Shown: piece after piece, positions 5,578 to 5,861 of the stretch | Layout of the letters: every line of letters begins with the position of its first letter | How positions within the stretch are numbered: position 1 is the first letter of the stretch | Assembly (NCBI GenBank): GCA_028291125.1 | Contig: JAQGIN010000192.1 | Coordinates: 1-5,861 of the forward strand | Direction of reading: 5' to 3' | Source of the DNA: Caulobacter sp. | Lineage (GTDB): Bacteria > Pseudomonadota > Alphaproteobacteria > Caulobacterales > Caulobacteraceae | Length of the DNA: 5,861 bases | Translations under genes and position numbers: made by a program | Notes under the pieces: model-generated | The model's input: the letters and a program-made list of their open reading frames with translations, nothing else | Databases searched by the model: none | What the model was told of the DNA's origin: nothing

Positions 5578-5861
5578 ATGTGGCGCGTTAAGTCACTGGA
5601 TGCGATTCTGGCCACCGCCGAGAAGAAGTCGCTGCACCGTTCGCTCGGTCCCGTGCAGCTGACCATGCTCGGCATCGGCGGCATCATCGGCACCGGGATC
5701 TTCGTTCTCACCGCCGAAGCCGCGCAGAAGGCCGGCCCTGGCATGATGGTCTCGTTCATCATCGCCGGCGCGGTCTGCGCCGTCGCCGCCCTGTGCTACG
5801 CGGAACTGGCCTCGATGGTCCCCGTCGCTGGCTCGGCCTACACCTATTCCTACGCCGTGCT
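5578..5861 (+). CDS. APC-superfamily amino-acid permease, CAT/YfnA-like (partial, 3' end outside window)
   Basis: Ninety-four codons are visible, the N-terminal part of an inner-membrane amino-acid transporter; family members are usually around 450-550 residues. A short basic cytoplasmic start (MWRVKSLDAILATAEKKSLHRSLG) is followed by membrane segment 1 (about 25-46), holding GIGGIIGTGIFVLTAEAA. This is the APC signature, whose Gly-rich break binds the substrate's amino and carboxyl groups. Segment 2 is about 57-76 (MVSFIIAGAVCAVAALCYAE), and LASMVPVAGSAYTYSYAV leads into segment 3. The motifs IIGTGIFVLT, CYAELASM and PVAGSAYTYSY are typical of the cationic amino-acid transporter group and its bacterial relatives. 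Substrate specificity cannot be read from this part. The gene is divergent from hrpB. Its leader contains an inverted repeat and an AT-rich patch (5526-5537), so it is probably a separately regulated transcript. The frame is open to the window end. Confidence 0.92.
   Translation, partial: MWRVKSLDAILATAEKKSLHRSLGPVQLTMLGIGGIIGTGIFVLTAEAAQKAGPGMMVSFIIAGAVCAVAALCYAELASMVPVAGSAYTYSYAV

Noticed and set aside
4680..5591. + strand open frame of 303 codons running from inside hrpB into the permease start
   Set aside because: Most of it is antisense to hrpB motifs, its product is low-complexity and it ends just inside the permease in a different frame. A shadow explains it.

Overview
The window is GC-rich, densely packed bacterial chromosome with strong GC bias at third codon positions. 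Protein style, gene density and gene types suggest an alphaproteobacterium, most likely Caulobacterales (Caulobacter or Phenylobacterium type). That placement rests on recognition of the sequence style and is not proven. There are no tRNA or rRNA genes, insertion sequences, CRISPR arrays or phage genes. The long open frames antisense to the real genes are shadows of high GC content.

Layout from left to right: (1) the last 32 codons of an unidentified + strand gene (1-99), joined by an ATGA stop/start overlap to (2) a complete TrmH/SpoU-type RNA 2'-O-ribose methyltransferase (96-887). (3) Three bases further on, and convergent, is an HxlR-family regulator (891-1589, - strand) with an added C-terminal SCP2-like domain. 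(4) A 169-bp divergent control region (1590-1758) holds two related 17-bp dyads 22 bp apart, the best operator candidates in the window. (5) An acyl-CoA-dehydrogenase-fold flavoprotein (1759-2901, + strand) is read away from the regulator. (6) The ATP-dependent helicase gene hrpB (2898-5345, - strand) converges on it, and the two stop codons overlap through one shared CTAG. (7) A 232-bp divergent region (5346-5577) separates hrpB from (8) the first 94 codons of an APC-superfamily amino-acid permease (5578 to the window end).

The genes do not form one pathway. The RNA methyltransferase and HrpB are housekeeping-type RNA or nucleic-acid enzymes, and the permease is a separate transport gene. 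The one coherent regulatory unit is the divergent pair of HxlR/SCP2-like regulator and acyl-CoA-dehydrogenase-like enzyme. Its layout suggests a local switch: the regulator binds the paired dyads, controls itself and the enzyme, and may sense a hydrophobic or acyl ligand related to the enzyme's substrate. The enzyme lacks the usual C-terminal catalytic glutamate and has a His-Pro there instead, so it may be a DszC-like flavin monooxygenase or an atypical dehydrogenase. This pair is the best candidate here for undescribed biology; the rest looks ordinary.
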